A stretch of 64,000 bases of DNA from CBDEGK01 sp965237855 (GTDB lineage Bacteria; Pseudomonadota; Gammaproteobacteria; Pseudomonadales; Halieaceae): positions 248,001-312,000 of the forward strand of contig CBDEGK010000008.1 of the NCBI GenBank assembly GCA_965237855.1, written 5' to 3'. Positions 18,206 through 26,609 of the stretch are shown one piece after another. The stretch's first letter is position 1; every line of letters begins with the position of its first letter. The notes beneath the pieces are model-generated. The model saw only the letters and a list, made by a program, of their open reading frames with translations. It did no database searches and had not been told where the DNA came from. A program made the translations under genes and the position numbers.

Positions 18206-18850
18206 ATGATTGAGTTGTTACAGGGTTTGGCGCCCATCCTGCTGGTGGATATGCTCAACCCGATTTTGCTGGCGCTGCTGATCTTTGCCGCCAGCAGCGA
18301 CAAGCCGGTGGCCAACAGTGCGGCCATGTTGCTGGGCCATACCCTGACGTATTTCGTGGCGGGCTACGGCTTGTCGTTTGGGGTGGAGAAGCTGTCGGCG
18401 CTGCTGGACAACCCCGGCACCGTGGATTACGTCATCAGTGGCCTGTTGGGGGTGCTGTGTGTGTATTTCGCGGTCAAGCCAACCAAGCCCTCGACCGAGC
18501 CGGACCTGCCCGACTGGCAGTTAACGCCGCTCAAGTGTTTTGGTTTCGGGGCGGTGATCAATGCCATTGGTCTGCCCTTTGCGATTCCCTACCTGGGCGC
18601 TATTGACCAGATTCTCAAGGCCGATCTCCCCACCTTTGAATCGCTGACGCTGTTGGGTATCTACAACCTCGCTTATGCCTTGCCCTTTGCCATTGTGCCG
18701 GTCTCCATCCTGGTGATGGGGGAGAACAGCAAACCGTTGTTAGAGAAGCTGGACGCCGCCATGGCCTGGGCGGCCGACAATGCCATGCCCTGGCTGATTT
18801 TTGGGTTGGGTGTGTGGCTGATTTACGATGCTGGCGTGTATTTTCTGTGA
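18206..18850 (+). CDS. GAP-family (sulfolipid-addressing-type) membrane protein
   Basis: The 214-residue protein is almost entirely hydrophobic, with about six membrane segments. The opening GLAPILLVDMLNPILLALL and the following GHTLTYFVAGYGLSFG are typical of the GAP/Sap family related to LysE-like exporters. Mycobacterial relatives help address lipids to the cell surface, but the function in Gammaproteobacteria is unknown. It is monocistronic, divergent from the YtcJ-like gene with 111 bases between them, and the ATG at 18206 is the only good start. Confidence 0.75.
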   Translation: MIELLQGLAPILLVDMLNPILLALLIFAASSDKPVANSAAMLLGHTLTYFVAGYGLSFGVEKLSALLDNPGTVDYVISGLLGVLCVYFAVKPTKPSTEPDLPDWQLTPLKCFGFGAVINAIGLPFAIPYLGAIDQILKADLPTFESLTLLGIYNLAYALPFAIVPVSILVMGENSKPLLEKLDAAMAWAADNAMPWLIFGLGVWLIYDAGVYFL

Positions 18851-18974
18851 GAGTGTTGGGTGGTGCGGTGATGGAGGAGCGGTTGTAGCGCTGAAGATTG
18901 ACCGGGATTGACTTGAACTAACCAGAAACACCCTGCGTTTTTCATCTAGCCTGTAGAGAGCACTATTCCAGGGA

Positions 18975-19003
18975 TTGGATTGTGATATCAATAGTGGTAC
19001 TAT
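18975..19003 (+). promoter_or_regulatory. Candidate promoter with operator-like repeat for the HicA-like toxin
   Basis: TTGGAT (18975-18980) and TACTAT (18998-19003) are separated by exactly 17 bases. ATAGT-3-ACTAT (18991-19003) is an inverted repeat covering the -10. The toxin ATG at 19008 begins only four bases after the -10, so a transcript from here would be nearly leaderless, which fits the absence of a ribosome site. The inverted repeat could be the antitoxin operator. Confidence 0.35.
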
Positions 19004-19007
19004 TTCT

Positions 19008-19256
19008 ATGGCTTCGGTGAGCGTGATTCTGACGCATATGCGTCGGGGTGAGCGCATCCGCTTCGCTGCGTTCTGCAAAGTATGTGATTTCTATTTCGGG
19101 TCTCCGCGTCTCAGTGGTGGCAGCCACCGAGTCTATAAAACACCTTGGAAAGGTGATCCTCGAATCAATATTCAGAACTCTGACGGACAGGCGAAATCGT
19201 ACCAGGTGAAGCAGGTGGTTAAAGCGATCGACAAGTTGGAACAATTGAATGGGTAG
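19008..19256 (+). CDS. hicA: HicA-like toxin (mRNA interferase)
   Basis: The 82-residue protein has the dsRBD-like HicA core. MRRGERIRFAAFCKVCDFYF is followed by RLSGGSHRVYKTPW, whose H40 is at the catalytic position, and it ends in QVKQVVKAIDKLE. HicA toxins cleave translated mRNA. ATG 19008 is preferred over 18975 because MASVSVILTHMRR is the usual start of the family, and 18975 overlaps the promoter candidate. No ribosome site is visible. It overlaps the antitoxin gene by eight bases, with toxin first as in classical hicAB loci. It is slightly longer than the smallest HicA proteins of about 60 residues. Confidence 0.82.
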   Translation: MASVSVILTHMRRGERIRFAAFCKVCDFYFGSPRLSGGSHRVYKTPWKGDPRINIQNSDGQAKSYQVKQVVKAIDKLEQLNG

Positions 19257-19572
19257 TAGAGACAGATACAGCTATCGGGTTACCTGGTCGGAGGCAGACC
19301 AGGAGCATGTGGGCTTGTGTGCGGAGTTTCCCAGCTTGAGCTGGCTGGATTCAACTCCAGAGAAGGCGTTGTCCGGAATTCGAAAGCTCGTAGCGTCCGT
19401 CATTCAGGATATGAAAAAAGAAGGAGAGCTTGTCCCAGAACCACTTTCTATCAAACCCTTCAGCGGGAAATTTGTCGTACGTATTCCACCGGAGTCTCAC
19501 CGACAACTGGCCCTGGAAGCAGCCGAGGCCGGCGTTAGTTTAAACAGGTTAGTGTCAAGTAAATTAGTGTGA
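19249..19572 (+). CDS. hicB: HicB-like antitoxin
   Basis: The 107-residue protein has an N-terminal partial RNase H-like HicB domain (YRVTWSEADQEHVGLCAEFP, then LSWLDSTPEKAL). A short C-terminal part resembles a ribbon-helix-helix DNA-binding tail (FVVRIPPESHRQLALEAAEA, then GVSLNRLVSSKL). It would neutralise the upstream toxin and repress the operon. The start ATG at 19249 lies inside the end of the toxin gene, giving the eight-base overlap. It ends 68 bases before the next toxin gene. The two modules have the same toxin-antitoxin order but belong to different families. Confidence 0.83.
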   Translation: MGSRDRYSYRVTWSEADQEHVGLCAEFPSLSWLDSTPEKALSGIRKLVASVIQDMKKEGELVPEPLSIKPFSGKFVVRIPPESHRQLALEAAEAGVSLNRLVSSKLV

Positions 19573-19640
19573 GGGCTAGGGCTGGTTTCGGTCTATAGGA
19601 CTAAGTGCTACACTTTGAATGCCAGGGATGGGCATAACGT

Positions 19641-20015
19641 ATGTGGATTTTCAAAACGAAAGTCTTCAGTAAATGGGCCGCGAAAGAAGGTTTAACGGAT
19701 TCAGTTTTACTTGATGCCCTGAAGGAGGTAGAGCGCGGACTAATTGATGCGCCGCTCGGTGGGCAATTATTCAAGAAGCGTGTTGCACTAGTGGGACGTG
19801 GAAAGCGCGGTGGTGGAAGGACGATAATTGCGTACCGGGCCGATGACCGCGCGTTTTTCATATATGGATACAGTAAGAGCGCGCAGGAGAGTATTTCACA
19901 TGACGAGCTTCTTGCATTGCGTCGGTTGAGTAGCGAATACCTGGATTTGAGTGTAGAAGCGCTACAGCTGGCACTAGATGGGGGTGCTTTGATAGAGGTG
20001 GAAGAAAATGGCTAA
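19641..20015 (+). CDS. higB: HigB/RelE-type toxin
   Basis: The 124-residue protein is a RelE-superfamily toxin. KVFSKWAAKEGLTDSVLLDA and the basic LVGRGKRGGGRTIIAYRADD strand are characteristic of the family acting on ribosome-bound mRNA. The sequence AFFIYGYSKSAQESIS is a typical core strand and turn. It has a C-terminal extension (about residues 95-124) beyond the minimal fold. It overlaps the antitoxin gene by eight bases. An ATG at 19641 with upstream GGGATGGG gives a plausible start. It resembles chromosomal 'addiction module toxin' genes of the DUF891/HigB2 sort. Confidence 0.8.
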   Translation: MWIFKTKVFSKWAAKEGLTDSVLLDALKEVERGLIDAPLGGQLFKKRVALVGRGKRGGGRTIIAYRADDRAFFIYGYSKSAQESISHDELLALRRLSSEYLDLSVEALQLALDGGALIEVEENG

Positions 20016-20313
20016 ATCAATTTTGGAGGCAGTTCACGAAAGCGCGACCGATCTTAGGAAGATCGGGTTGATTGATGAAATGACCATGCGAGAGTTTGAT
20101 GCCCTGTGCCTCCCCAATATTAAAGAGTTCAGCGCAGCTCAAATCAAGCGAATCCGCCTGCGAGAAAAAGCAAGTCAGGGCGTGTTCGCCGCTTACTTGA
20201 ATATCAGCAAGTCCACGGTACAGAAGTGGGAGCAGGGCGCAAAAAAACCTAATGGCCCATCCCTGAAATTACTCAACTTGATTGATCAACGAGGGCTCGA
20301 AATCCTGGCCTGA
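20008..20313 (+). CDS. higA: HigA-like XRE antitoxin
   Basis: The 101-residue protein has an N-terminal toxin-contact arm and a C-terminal helix-turn-helix. In the HTH, IKRIRLREKASQGVFAAYLN is followed by ISKSTVQKWEQGAKKP, the recognition helix block of HigA2-type regulators. It would bind the toxin and repress its own promoter. Start ATG 20008 overlaps the toxin stop region by eight bases with GTGGAAG upstream, so translation is coupled. This is the second antitoxin in 1.1 kb. Confidence 0.82.
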   Translation: MAKSILEAVHESATDLRKIGLIDEMTMREFDALCLPNIKEFSAAQIKRIRLREKASQGVFAAYLNISKSTVQKWEQGAKKPNGPSLKLLNLIDQRGLEILA

Positions 20314-20369
20314 CAAGGTTTCTCCCTAGCGTCTACACTTGAAGCAATAACAACATATGAGGACCACCC

Positions 20370-21929
20370 ATGTTATTGCACCAGTTCATGGAATTCTTTG
20401 GCCGCGAGACCCCCGATAACCCCTGCGTGGAATTGGGAGAGGTTTTCTACAACTACGGCCAGGCAAATGCCCGTTGCAATCAAATGGCGCATGCCTTTGT
20501 CGATACCGGCATGGAAAAGGGCGACCGGCTGGCCTGGATTGGCAAGAACAGCCTGGAACTGCTGTTCCTGTTCTTTGCCGCGTCCAAGGTGGGGGTGGTG
20601 TCCAATCCACTCAATTACCGCCTGGCGCCGCCGGAGTGGGCGTACATCATTAATAACTGCACCGCCAAGGTGCTGGTGTGTGAGGCGGAGTTTTGTGCCG
20701 GCATCGACAAGGTGCGCGATACGCTGGAGAACATCGAGCATTTCATTTGCCTGGATGAAGACCTGGAAGGCTGGGAGAACTTTGCCAGTTGGGTTGATCC
20801 TCAAGCCGAACACAACCCGGAACATGACATTCGCCCCGAGGATGTGCTGTACCAGATGTATACCTCCGGCACGACGGGCTTGCCCAAAGGGGCGGTGCTG
20901 AACCAATACGCCATTGAAACCAATACCCGCATTCTCTGTATGCAATTTGAGATGCAGATCTCGGATACTCGCATAGTGATGCCCCTGCCGATGTATCACG
21001 CAGCGGCGGGTATGACCCTCAAGTGTTGTATCACGGTCGGCGGCAGCCTGATTGTGCACCGGGATTTCGACCCGGTGGCGGTGGTGGATGCACTGGAAAA
21101 GGGCGGTGTCACTAATTTGACCCTGGTGCCGGCCATGATCCAGGCCTGCCTGGTGTCAGTACCAGATATCGAGCAGCGCACATTCCCGAAACTGCGCTTG
21201 ATGGGTTATGGCGCCAGCCCTATCGCTGAAGAGACCCTCAGGAAAGCCATGCAGGTGTTCAACTGCAAGTTCACGCAGGCCTTCGGTATGACTGAAACCA
21301 CCGCTTGCGCGGCTCAATTGACGGTTGTGGCTCACCAGCGCGCCCTCAACGGTGAACCCCATCTGCTGCTGAGTTGTGGCCGAGCCGGGGCCGGCACCCA
21401 GGTGCGCATTGTCGATGAAGATCACAACGAGCTACCCCGTGGCGAGGTCGGTGAGATCGCCGTCAAGGGACCGCAACTGATGCAACAGTACTGGAACATG
21501 CCCGAGGCCACCGCCAGCACGCTGGTCGATGGTTGGTTGTATACCGGGGATGCGGCGACGATGGACGAGGAGGGCTTCATCTTTATTCAGGACCGCATCA
21601 AGGACATGATTGTGTCCGGCGGTGAGAACGTCTATCCCAAGGAGGTAGAGAACGCCCTGTTTGATCACCCCGACATTGCTGATGCCGCCGTGATTGGCAT
21701 TCCCGACGACAAGTACGGTGAGGCGATTCTTGCTTTCGTGCAAACCCGCAACGGCGACAGCATTGGTAGCGACGAGCTGATAGCCTTCTGCCGCGAACGG
21801 TTGGCGGGCTTTAAAGTGCCGCGCCAGTTTGAGTTCATTGATGAAGTGCCCCGCAATGCCTCGGGCAAGGTGCTGAAGAAAGACCTGCGCGAACCCTACT
21901 GGGAGGGGATTGAGCGTCGGGTGGGGTAG
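20370..21929 (+). CDS. AMP-forming acyl-CoA synthetase (fatty-acid-CoA ligase family)
   Basis: The 519-residue protein belongs to the adenylate-forming superfamily. MYTSGTTGLPKGAVL is the ATP-binding P-loop, AFGMTETTACAA is the adenine motif, YTGDAATMDEEGFIF is the conserved Asp motif, and the C-terminal ASGKVLKKDL carries the catalytic Lys used for adenylation. It activates carboxylic acids to acyl-CoA in the cytoplasm, probably fatty or cyclic acids; the chain length is not readable. A GAGGA ribosome site precedes ATG 20370. It has the same size as class I CaiC/FadD13-like ligases. Its neighbours (hotdog proteins, SDRs, crotonase) suit CoA-thioester catabolism. Confidence 0.88.
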   Translation: MLLHQFMEFFGRETPDNPCVELGEVFYNYGQANARCNQMAHAFVDTGMEKGDRLAWIGKNSLELLFLFFAASKVGVVSNPLNYRLAPPEWAYIINNCTAKVLVCEAEFCAGIDKVRDTLENIEHFICLDEDLEGWENFASWVDPQAEHNPEHDIRPEDVLYQMYTSGTTGLPKGAVLNQYAIETNTRILCMQFEMQISDTRIVMPLPMYHAAAGMTLKCCITVGGSLIVHRDFDPVAVVDALEKGGVTNLTLVPAMIQACLVSVPDIEQRTFPKLRLMGYGASPIAEETLRKAMQVFNCKFTQAFGMTETTACAAQLTVVAHQRALNGEPHLLLSCGRAGAGTQVRIVDEDHNELPRGEVGEIAVKGPQLMQQYWNMPEATASTLVDGWLYTGDAATMDEEGFIFIQDRIKDMIVSGGENVYPKEVENALFDHPDIADAAVIGIPDDKYGEAILAFVQTRNGDSIGSDELIAFCRERLAGFKVPRQFEFIDEVPRNASGKVLKKDLREPYWEGIERRVG

Positions 21930-21940
21930 CCGTTAATCAG

Positions 21941-22719
21941 CTAAATCTGCGGCTGTGATAACTCCGCACTGATAGCGCCGTCAACAGGTAACACGACACC
22001 GTTGACGAAGCTGGCTTCATCGGAGGCCAGGAACAGGGCGGCACTTGCAATATCTTCACCAGTACCGAGGCGGCCGCTTGGTACTTGCTCTGCAAACTTT
22101 CTGTGGGCGTCATCCCCTAATGAGTCCAGCCAAACGCGCATGCCGGGTGTGTCCATGGGCCCTGGCGCGATGACATTGGCGCGAATGCCCTGGCTGCCAT
22201 ATTCCACGGCAATGCCGCGGGTGAGTTGGGTCAGGCCGCCTTGGCCGCACCGTAGGTCACCAGCCCCGAGGTGCTGTTAATGCCGGCACCGGAGGACACG
22301 GATATGATACTGCCGCCACCTTGCTCGAGCATGATCGGTAATACCGCCTTGATGCCGTAGTGCACGGATTCCATGTTCAGTTGCATCAGGTGACGAAACT
22401 CATCGTCACCCTGCTCGAGCCAGGGCGCGGGATTGGCGCCACCGGCATTGTTCATCAGGATGTCGATGCGGCCCCAGCCCTCCTGCGCTCGCTTAATCAT
22501 GGCTGCAATCTGATCCGGGTCTTTGACATTGCAGGGCAGGGCGATAGCACTGCCGCCTGCGGCGGCTATGTCGGCAACTACCGCATCACATTCTTCAGCC
22601 AGTAAACTGCTGACACCCACGGTTGCGCCCTCCGCCGCGAAACGCAGTGCCGTGGCTTTGCCAATGCCAGCACCCGCACCGGTGATAATGGCGGTCTTGC
22701 CTGCAAGCCTGTCGCCCAT
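21941..22719 (-). pseudogene. Short-chain dehydrogenase, single-base frameshift
   Basis: The N-terminal part (162 codons from ATG 22719) has TGAGAGIGK, NNAGGANP and reaches the catalytic YGAAK, then meets TGA at 22231-22233. The missing C-terminal part continues in another frame to 21941, with the typical RANVIAPGP and ASFVNGVVLPVDG ends. One missing C in the GCGGCC(C)TGA run would restore an unbroken frame: 779 bases are present where 780 would make a 259-residue SDR. It is either an inactivated gene or a sequencing error. The intact enzyme would be a FabG-like NAD(P)-dependent oxidoreductase. The 48 bases to the divergent FAD-oxidase start are shared promoter space. Confidence 0.85.
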
Positions 22720-22755
22720 GTGATAATCCTTGTCTACACTGAAATGGTTGATACC

Positions 22756-22760
22756 AGGAG
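22756..22760 (+). promoter_or_regulatory. Ribosome-binding site deciding the FAD oxidase start
   Basis: AGGAG lies seven bases before GTG 22768. The GTG opens directly onto a twin-arginine signal peptide, whereas the longer in-frame ATG at 22720 has no such site. Confidence 0.7.
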
Positions 22761-22767
22761 ATACTAC

Positions 22768-24252
22768 GTGAATAGACGCGGATTTTGCCAGTCGGCATTG
22801 GCCACTGCCGGTGTGCTGGCCCTGGCGCCACTACATAGAGCCTTCTCCGGTAATAGGGCCGCGGAAGTGAATGCCTTGTCCATTCACGGCAAGGAGTTGT
22901 CTTTGGGTGAGGGTGTCATAGCTGAATTGGGCGGCGGTTTGCGAAGCAATTTGCTGTTGCCGGGTAACGCCGCCTATGAAGAGGCGCGGCTGGTGTTGAA
23001 CCCCTTGATCGATAAGCACCCGGCCTTGATTGTGCAACCCACCGGGGCGGCGGATGTCAGCCTGGCGGTGCAGTTTGCCCAGCACCACCAGCTGTCCACC
23101 GCCATCAAATGTGGCGGCCACAGCGGCGCCGGCAAAAGTACCGTTAACGGCGGCATGATGATCGATCTGTCTACTTTGCGCCATGTGCGCGTGGATGCGG
23201 ACAATAAAATCGCTCACGTGTCCGGTGGCAGTTTGTTGGCTGCCATGGACCACGAGTCGCTGGCACAGGGACTGATCACCACCGCAGGCACGGTGTCTCA
23301 TACCGGTGTCGGCGGTCTGGCTACTGGCGGCGGTTTTGGTCGATTGGGACGCAAGTTTGGTTTAACGCTGGACAATATTCACGCGGTGGATGTGGTCAGT
23401 GCCGATGGTGTTTTACGTCACGCCAACGCGCAACAGAACCAGGATTTGTACTGGGCGGTGCGCGGTGGCGGCAGCAATTTTGGTGTGGTTACTGGCTTTG
23501 AGTTTAATCTCCACCCCATGCAGCGACAGGTGCTGGTGGGTAATTTCATTTATCCCTACAGTCGGCTGCGCGACGTGCTGGAATTTTACGCAGAGTTCTC
23601 CGCCAACATACCCGACGAATTGTCGGCCGATTTGATTCTCGGCTTTCCCAAGGGCAACCCGGCGGGTTTTGTGTTCCTGGCCTGCACCTGGTGTGGCGAG
23701 GAGAGCGCCGGTCGCAAGGCCATGGCACCCATCGAAAAGCTCGGTAAACCCTTGCGCCGGGTGCAGCAGTTGATGGATTACCAGGTCCTGCAACAAAGTG
23801 CCGACAAGGATGCGCCACGGGCTACAGCCTCCTACCTGAAGGGCGGCTTCCTCTCCCAGCTCTCCCCGGCGGTCATCGACGATATCGTCGGCGGTATGGA
23901 GCCGGGTGAGGGACGCTCCGCGCAGATGATTTTCCAGCAGGGCGGCGGTGCGATCGGGCGGGTGGCCACTGATGCCACCGCCTTTCCTCACCGCTATGCC
24001 GAACTCAACATGATGGCCACGGCAGCCTGGCAACCCGATGCCCCGGCCGCTGCACACAAGGCCTGGATCCGCAATTACTGGTCAAAGCTGGTCACCCATA
24101 CTCACGGCTTTTATACCAACGAAGCCGATGACGATAACGAGGCGGACTGGAATCGCAACTACCAGGGCAACTTCGCGCGCCTGCTGGCGATCAAGCAGCG
24201 CTACGATCCGGACAATATCTTCCGCCTGAACGCCAATATCCGGGCAGTATAA
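22768..24252 (+). CDS. Tat-exported FAD-linked oxidase (berberine-bridge type)
   Basis: The 494-residue protein starts at GTG 22768 (VNRRGFCQ), giving a twin-arginine signal NRRGF followed by a hydrophobic stretch, so it is exported folded with its cofactor. CGGHSGAG contains the His that covalently binds FAD in BBE-like oxidases (H118). The second FAD link of bicovalent members, a Cys near GTxxxxGVGG, is absent, with GTVSHTGVGG in its place. The VRGGGSNFGVVTGFEF block is also FAD-binding, and the C-terminal NYQGNFARL, with RYDPDNIFR, is the BBE domain. Such enzymes oxidise alcohols or sugars with O2. The substrate is unknown. Its start region faces the frameshifted SDR. Confidence 0.85.
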   Translation: MNRRGFCQSALATAGVLALAPLHRAFSGNRAAEVNALSIHGKELSLGEGVIAELGGGLRSNLLLPGNAAYEEARLVLNPLIDKHPALIVQPTGAADVSLAVQFAQHHQLSTAIKCGGHSGAGKSTVNGGMMIDLSTLRHVRVDADNKIAHVSGGSLLAAMDHESLAQGLITTAGTVSHTGVGGLATGGGFGRLGRKFGLTLDNIHAVDVVSADGVLRHANAQQNQDLYWAVRGGGSNFGVVTGFEFNLHPMQRQVLVGNFIYPYSRLRDVLEFYAEFSANIPDELSADLILGFPKGNPAGFVFLACTWCGEESAGRKAMAPIEKLGKPLRRVQQLMDYQVLQQSADKDAPRATASYLKGGFLSQLSPAVIDDIVGGMEPGEGRSAQMIFQQGGGAIGRVATDATAFPHRYAELNMMATAAWQPDAPAAAHKAWIRNYWSKLVTHTHGFYTNEADDDNEADWNRNYQGNFARLLAIKQRYDPDNIFRLNANIRAV

Positions 24253-24303
24253 AACCTGGTATCCAGTCCCTTGGCGCCGACATGTAGTCAGGGTAAACTT
24301 CGT

Positions 24304-24320
24304 CCCATAATATTATAGGG
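24304..24320 (+). promoter_or_regulatory. Near-perfect AT-rich palindrome before the copper monooxygenase gene
   Basis: CCCATAATATTATAGGG is a 17-base inverted repeat with one mismatched pair, ending nine bases before ATG 24330. It contains TATTAT/TATAGG sequences that could be a -10 element, so it might be a promoter with an operator, but no -35 is convincing. Confidence 0.25.
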
Positions 24321-24329
24321 CGAAACTTA

Positions 24330-26609
24330 ATGCTGTCTGTTGTACGCACATGGATTCTCACCGGCCTGCTGCTGCCGGTTGTTATCGCTATCCCCCAGGC
24401 CATGGGCCACGGCGAGGTGAACGACTACGAAACCGATGTAGAGACCATGTACGTGGCCTACTACGGCCGTCCCGGTGACCCGGAAGGGGTCGAGTTCTGG
24501 GCCGAAGAGCTGGAGCATGCTAACGGCGACTTCAATGCAATCATTGATGAGTTCGGTACCTCGGCGGAATACACCGATCGCTTCAGTGACATGGGCAATG
24601 CCGAATTGGTCGACAATATCTACCAGCAGTTGTTCGGCCGTGCGGCGGATGATGCCGGCCGTGACTTTTACGTCGGCAAGCTGGATGCCGAAGAGCTGAG
24701 CCTGGCCACCATTGCCCTGGATATCTATAACGGCGTAAGCGGTGTCGACAGCCTGATCGTGGCGAACAAATTGACGCTGGCCCATGCGTTTACCGACCAC
24801 ATCGCAGATAGCGGGCTCGACTACGGTGACGCTGAGGCACTGGAAGGCATAGAACTGCTCAGCGCCATTGATGAAAGCACCGACTCCGTCGAAACCGCAG
24901 AAGAGCGCCTGGCAATCCTGTTCAGCCTGTCTGACGATTCCGATTGCAGCAACTACGAGGGTAGTTTTGAACGTATCCAATCGATTATTTTCGACGGCTA
25001 TGACTGTACCAATTCGGCCTGTCACAGTGGCGAGAATCCCAACGGCCCGACCGGGCAGCTGGATTTAACCGCCGGCAATGCCTACCAGAGCCTGTTCCGG
25101 GTGGACGCCAGCGCCAGCCTGATCGAGCCCACGCAACGGGTCTACCCCGGCGAGCAGGCCTTGAGTTTTCTCTATGCCAAGCTGGAGGCCGGCACCAATG
25201 GTACGGCATTACCAGTAGGGGGTGGCAGTGCCATGCCCAACGGTGGCGCACCGATTAGTGCAGACCAGCTGGAAGCCCTGCGACTGTGGATACGCGGTGG
25301 TGCGCCCGAATACAACGATGTGGATGAAGTGGCAACGCTGCTGGGCTGCAGTATTGGCACCCGGCCCCAGGCCAACAAGATTGCCGCGCCAGATGCGCCA
25401 GTACGAGGTGAGGGCGTGCAGTTTATCAGTGGCCCGTGGACGGTGCGTGCCAACAGCGAGAAGGAGGTGTGTTTCGCTACCTACTACGATTTAAATCAAG
25501 TGCCGGGGGCATTGCCTGCGGAGTCCATAGTTGAATGCGAGGGCAATCAGTTCCGCAATTATGAGGGCGAGTGTTTTGCCAGCAATGCACGCACGCTTAC
25601 GCAGGACCCCCAGTCGCACCACAGCATCATCTACTCATACACCGGCGCGGCGTCTGCGCTCGACCCCGGTTGGGGTGAGTGGCAATGCCTGAATGGGCCG
25701 CACCAGGGGGAGAGTTGTGACCCCACGCAGATCGGTGTGCCAGTCGAACAAGGCGGTGCCGATTGCGGCGGCGAGTTATACGCCTGCGCCACAATGCCGC
25801 AGCGCACCCTCAACTGCATTGGCTGGGGCCCGGATGATTTTCGGGGCAATTCATTCGCTGTCGGTGGCTCACAAACACCCATTCTGGCGGAGGTTCAAAA
25901 CGAAGGGGTGTATAACGTATTGCCGACGGCAGGCATCATGGTCTGGAATTCCCACGCGTTTAATTTATCCACCGAAGATACGACGGTGGAACAATACAAT
26001 AATGTCTGGTTTGCCAGTGAGGACCAGCAGGTTTATCGAGAGCGGGCCATTTTCGATTCGAAGGATATCCTGATCGCTGAGGTGCCACCCTACGAGCAAC
26101 GCACCTACTGTTCTACCTACACCTTGCCACAGGAGGGCGCACGCCTGACCGACCTGTGGTCTCACGCGCACAAGCGAGGCATCTTGTGGCAGAGCTGGCT
26201 GCCGCCACAAGACCCAAGCTGTACTGTCGACAGCGGCTGCGTGCCCAACCAGGAGGCTGCTGACTACGTGAGTCGAATCTACAATGATCCGCTGGTGCTG
26301 AAATATGACCCAGCCCTGGCATATGACTCAGCCGCGGTGGCCGATCGTACCATCAAATTTTGTCTGACCTACGACAACGGGCTGGAATACCCGGATCTGC
26401 TCAAACTCAGTTCCCAGTCTGTCGGCAGTACCTGTCAAAGACAGGCTTATTGCGCCGGTGGCGCCACCCCAGGAATGTACTGCGGCAACGACGACAGTCT
26501 CTGTGGCGATGGCGGGGTTTGTGATGCTTGTATACTACGAGGCGGCGTCACCACCGAGGATGAGATGTTCCTCCTCCTTGGCAGTTACTATGTGGTACCG
26601 GTGGATTAG
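24330..26609 (+). CDS. Exported DUF4214-cytochrome-like-PHM-type copper monooxygenase fusion
   Basis: The 759-residue protein has a signal peptide (about 1-26). Residues about 30-190 carry DUF4214-type segments with Asp/Glu-rich helices (YYGRPGDPEG, LFGRAADDAG), usually calcium-binding or surface modules. Next, CTNSACH (C226, C231, H232) is a CX4CH haem-like motif within a CHSG cytochrome-like domain. Residues about 370-759 resemble peptidylglycine hydroxylating (PHM) copper monooxygenases. H430-H431 and H542 fit the CuH ligands, H612 and H614 (SHAHKRG) with M746 (DEMF) fit CuM. The H542-H612 spacing of 70 equals that in rat PHM (172-242). The substrate is unknown. Confidence 0.75.
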   Translation: MLSVVRTWILTGLLLPVVIAIPQAMGHGEVNDYETDVETMYVAYYGRPGDPEGVEFWAEELEHANGDFNAIIDEFGTSAEYTDRFSDMGNAELVDNIYQQLFGRAADDAGRDFYVGKLDAEELSLATIALDIYNGVSGVDSLIVANKLTLAHAFTDHIADSGLDYGDAEALEGIELLSAIDESTDSVETAEERLAILFSLSDDSDCSNYEGSFERIQSIIFDGYDCTNSACHSGENPNGPTGQLDLTAGNAYQSLFRVDASASLIEPTQRVYPGEQALSFLYAKLEAGTNGTALPVGGGSAMPNGGAPISADQLEALRLWIRGGAPEYNDVDEVATLLGCSIGTRPQANKIAAPDAPVRGEGVQFISGPWTVRANSEKEVCFATYYDLNQVPGALPAESIVECEGNQFRNYEGECFASNARTLTQDPQSHHSIIYSYTGAASALDPGWGEWQCLNGPHQGESCDPTQIGVPVEQGGADCGGELYACATMPQRTLNCIGWGPDDFRGNSFAVGGSQTPILAEVQNEGVYNVLPTAGIMVWNSHAFNLSTEDTTVEQYNNVWFASEDQQVYRERAIFDSKDILIAEVPPYEQRTYCSTYTLPQEGARLTDLWSHAHKRGILWQSWLPPQDPSCTVDSGCVPNQEAADYVSRIYNDPLVLKYDPALAYDSAAVADRTIKFCLTYDNGLEYPDLLKLSSQSVGSTCQRQAYCAGGATPGMYCGNDDSLCGDGGVCDACILRGGVTTEDEMFLLLGSYYVVPVD

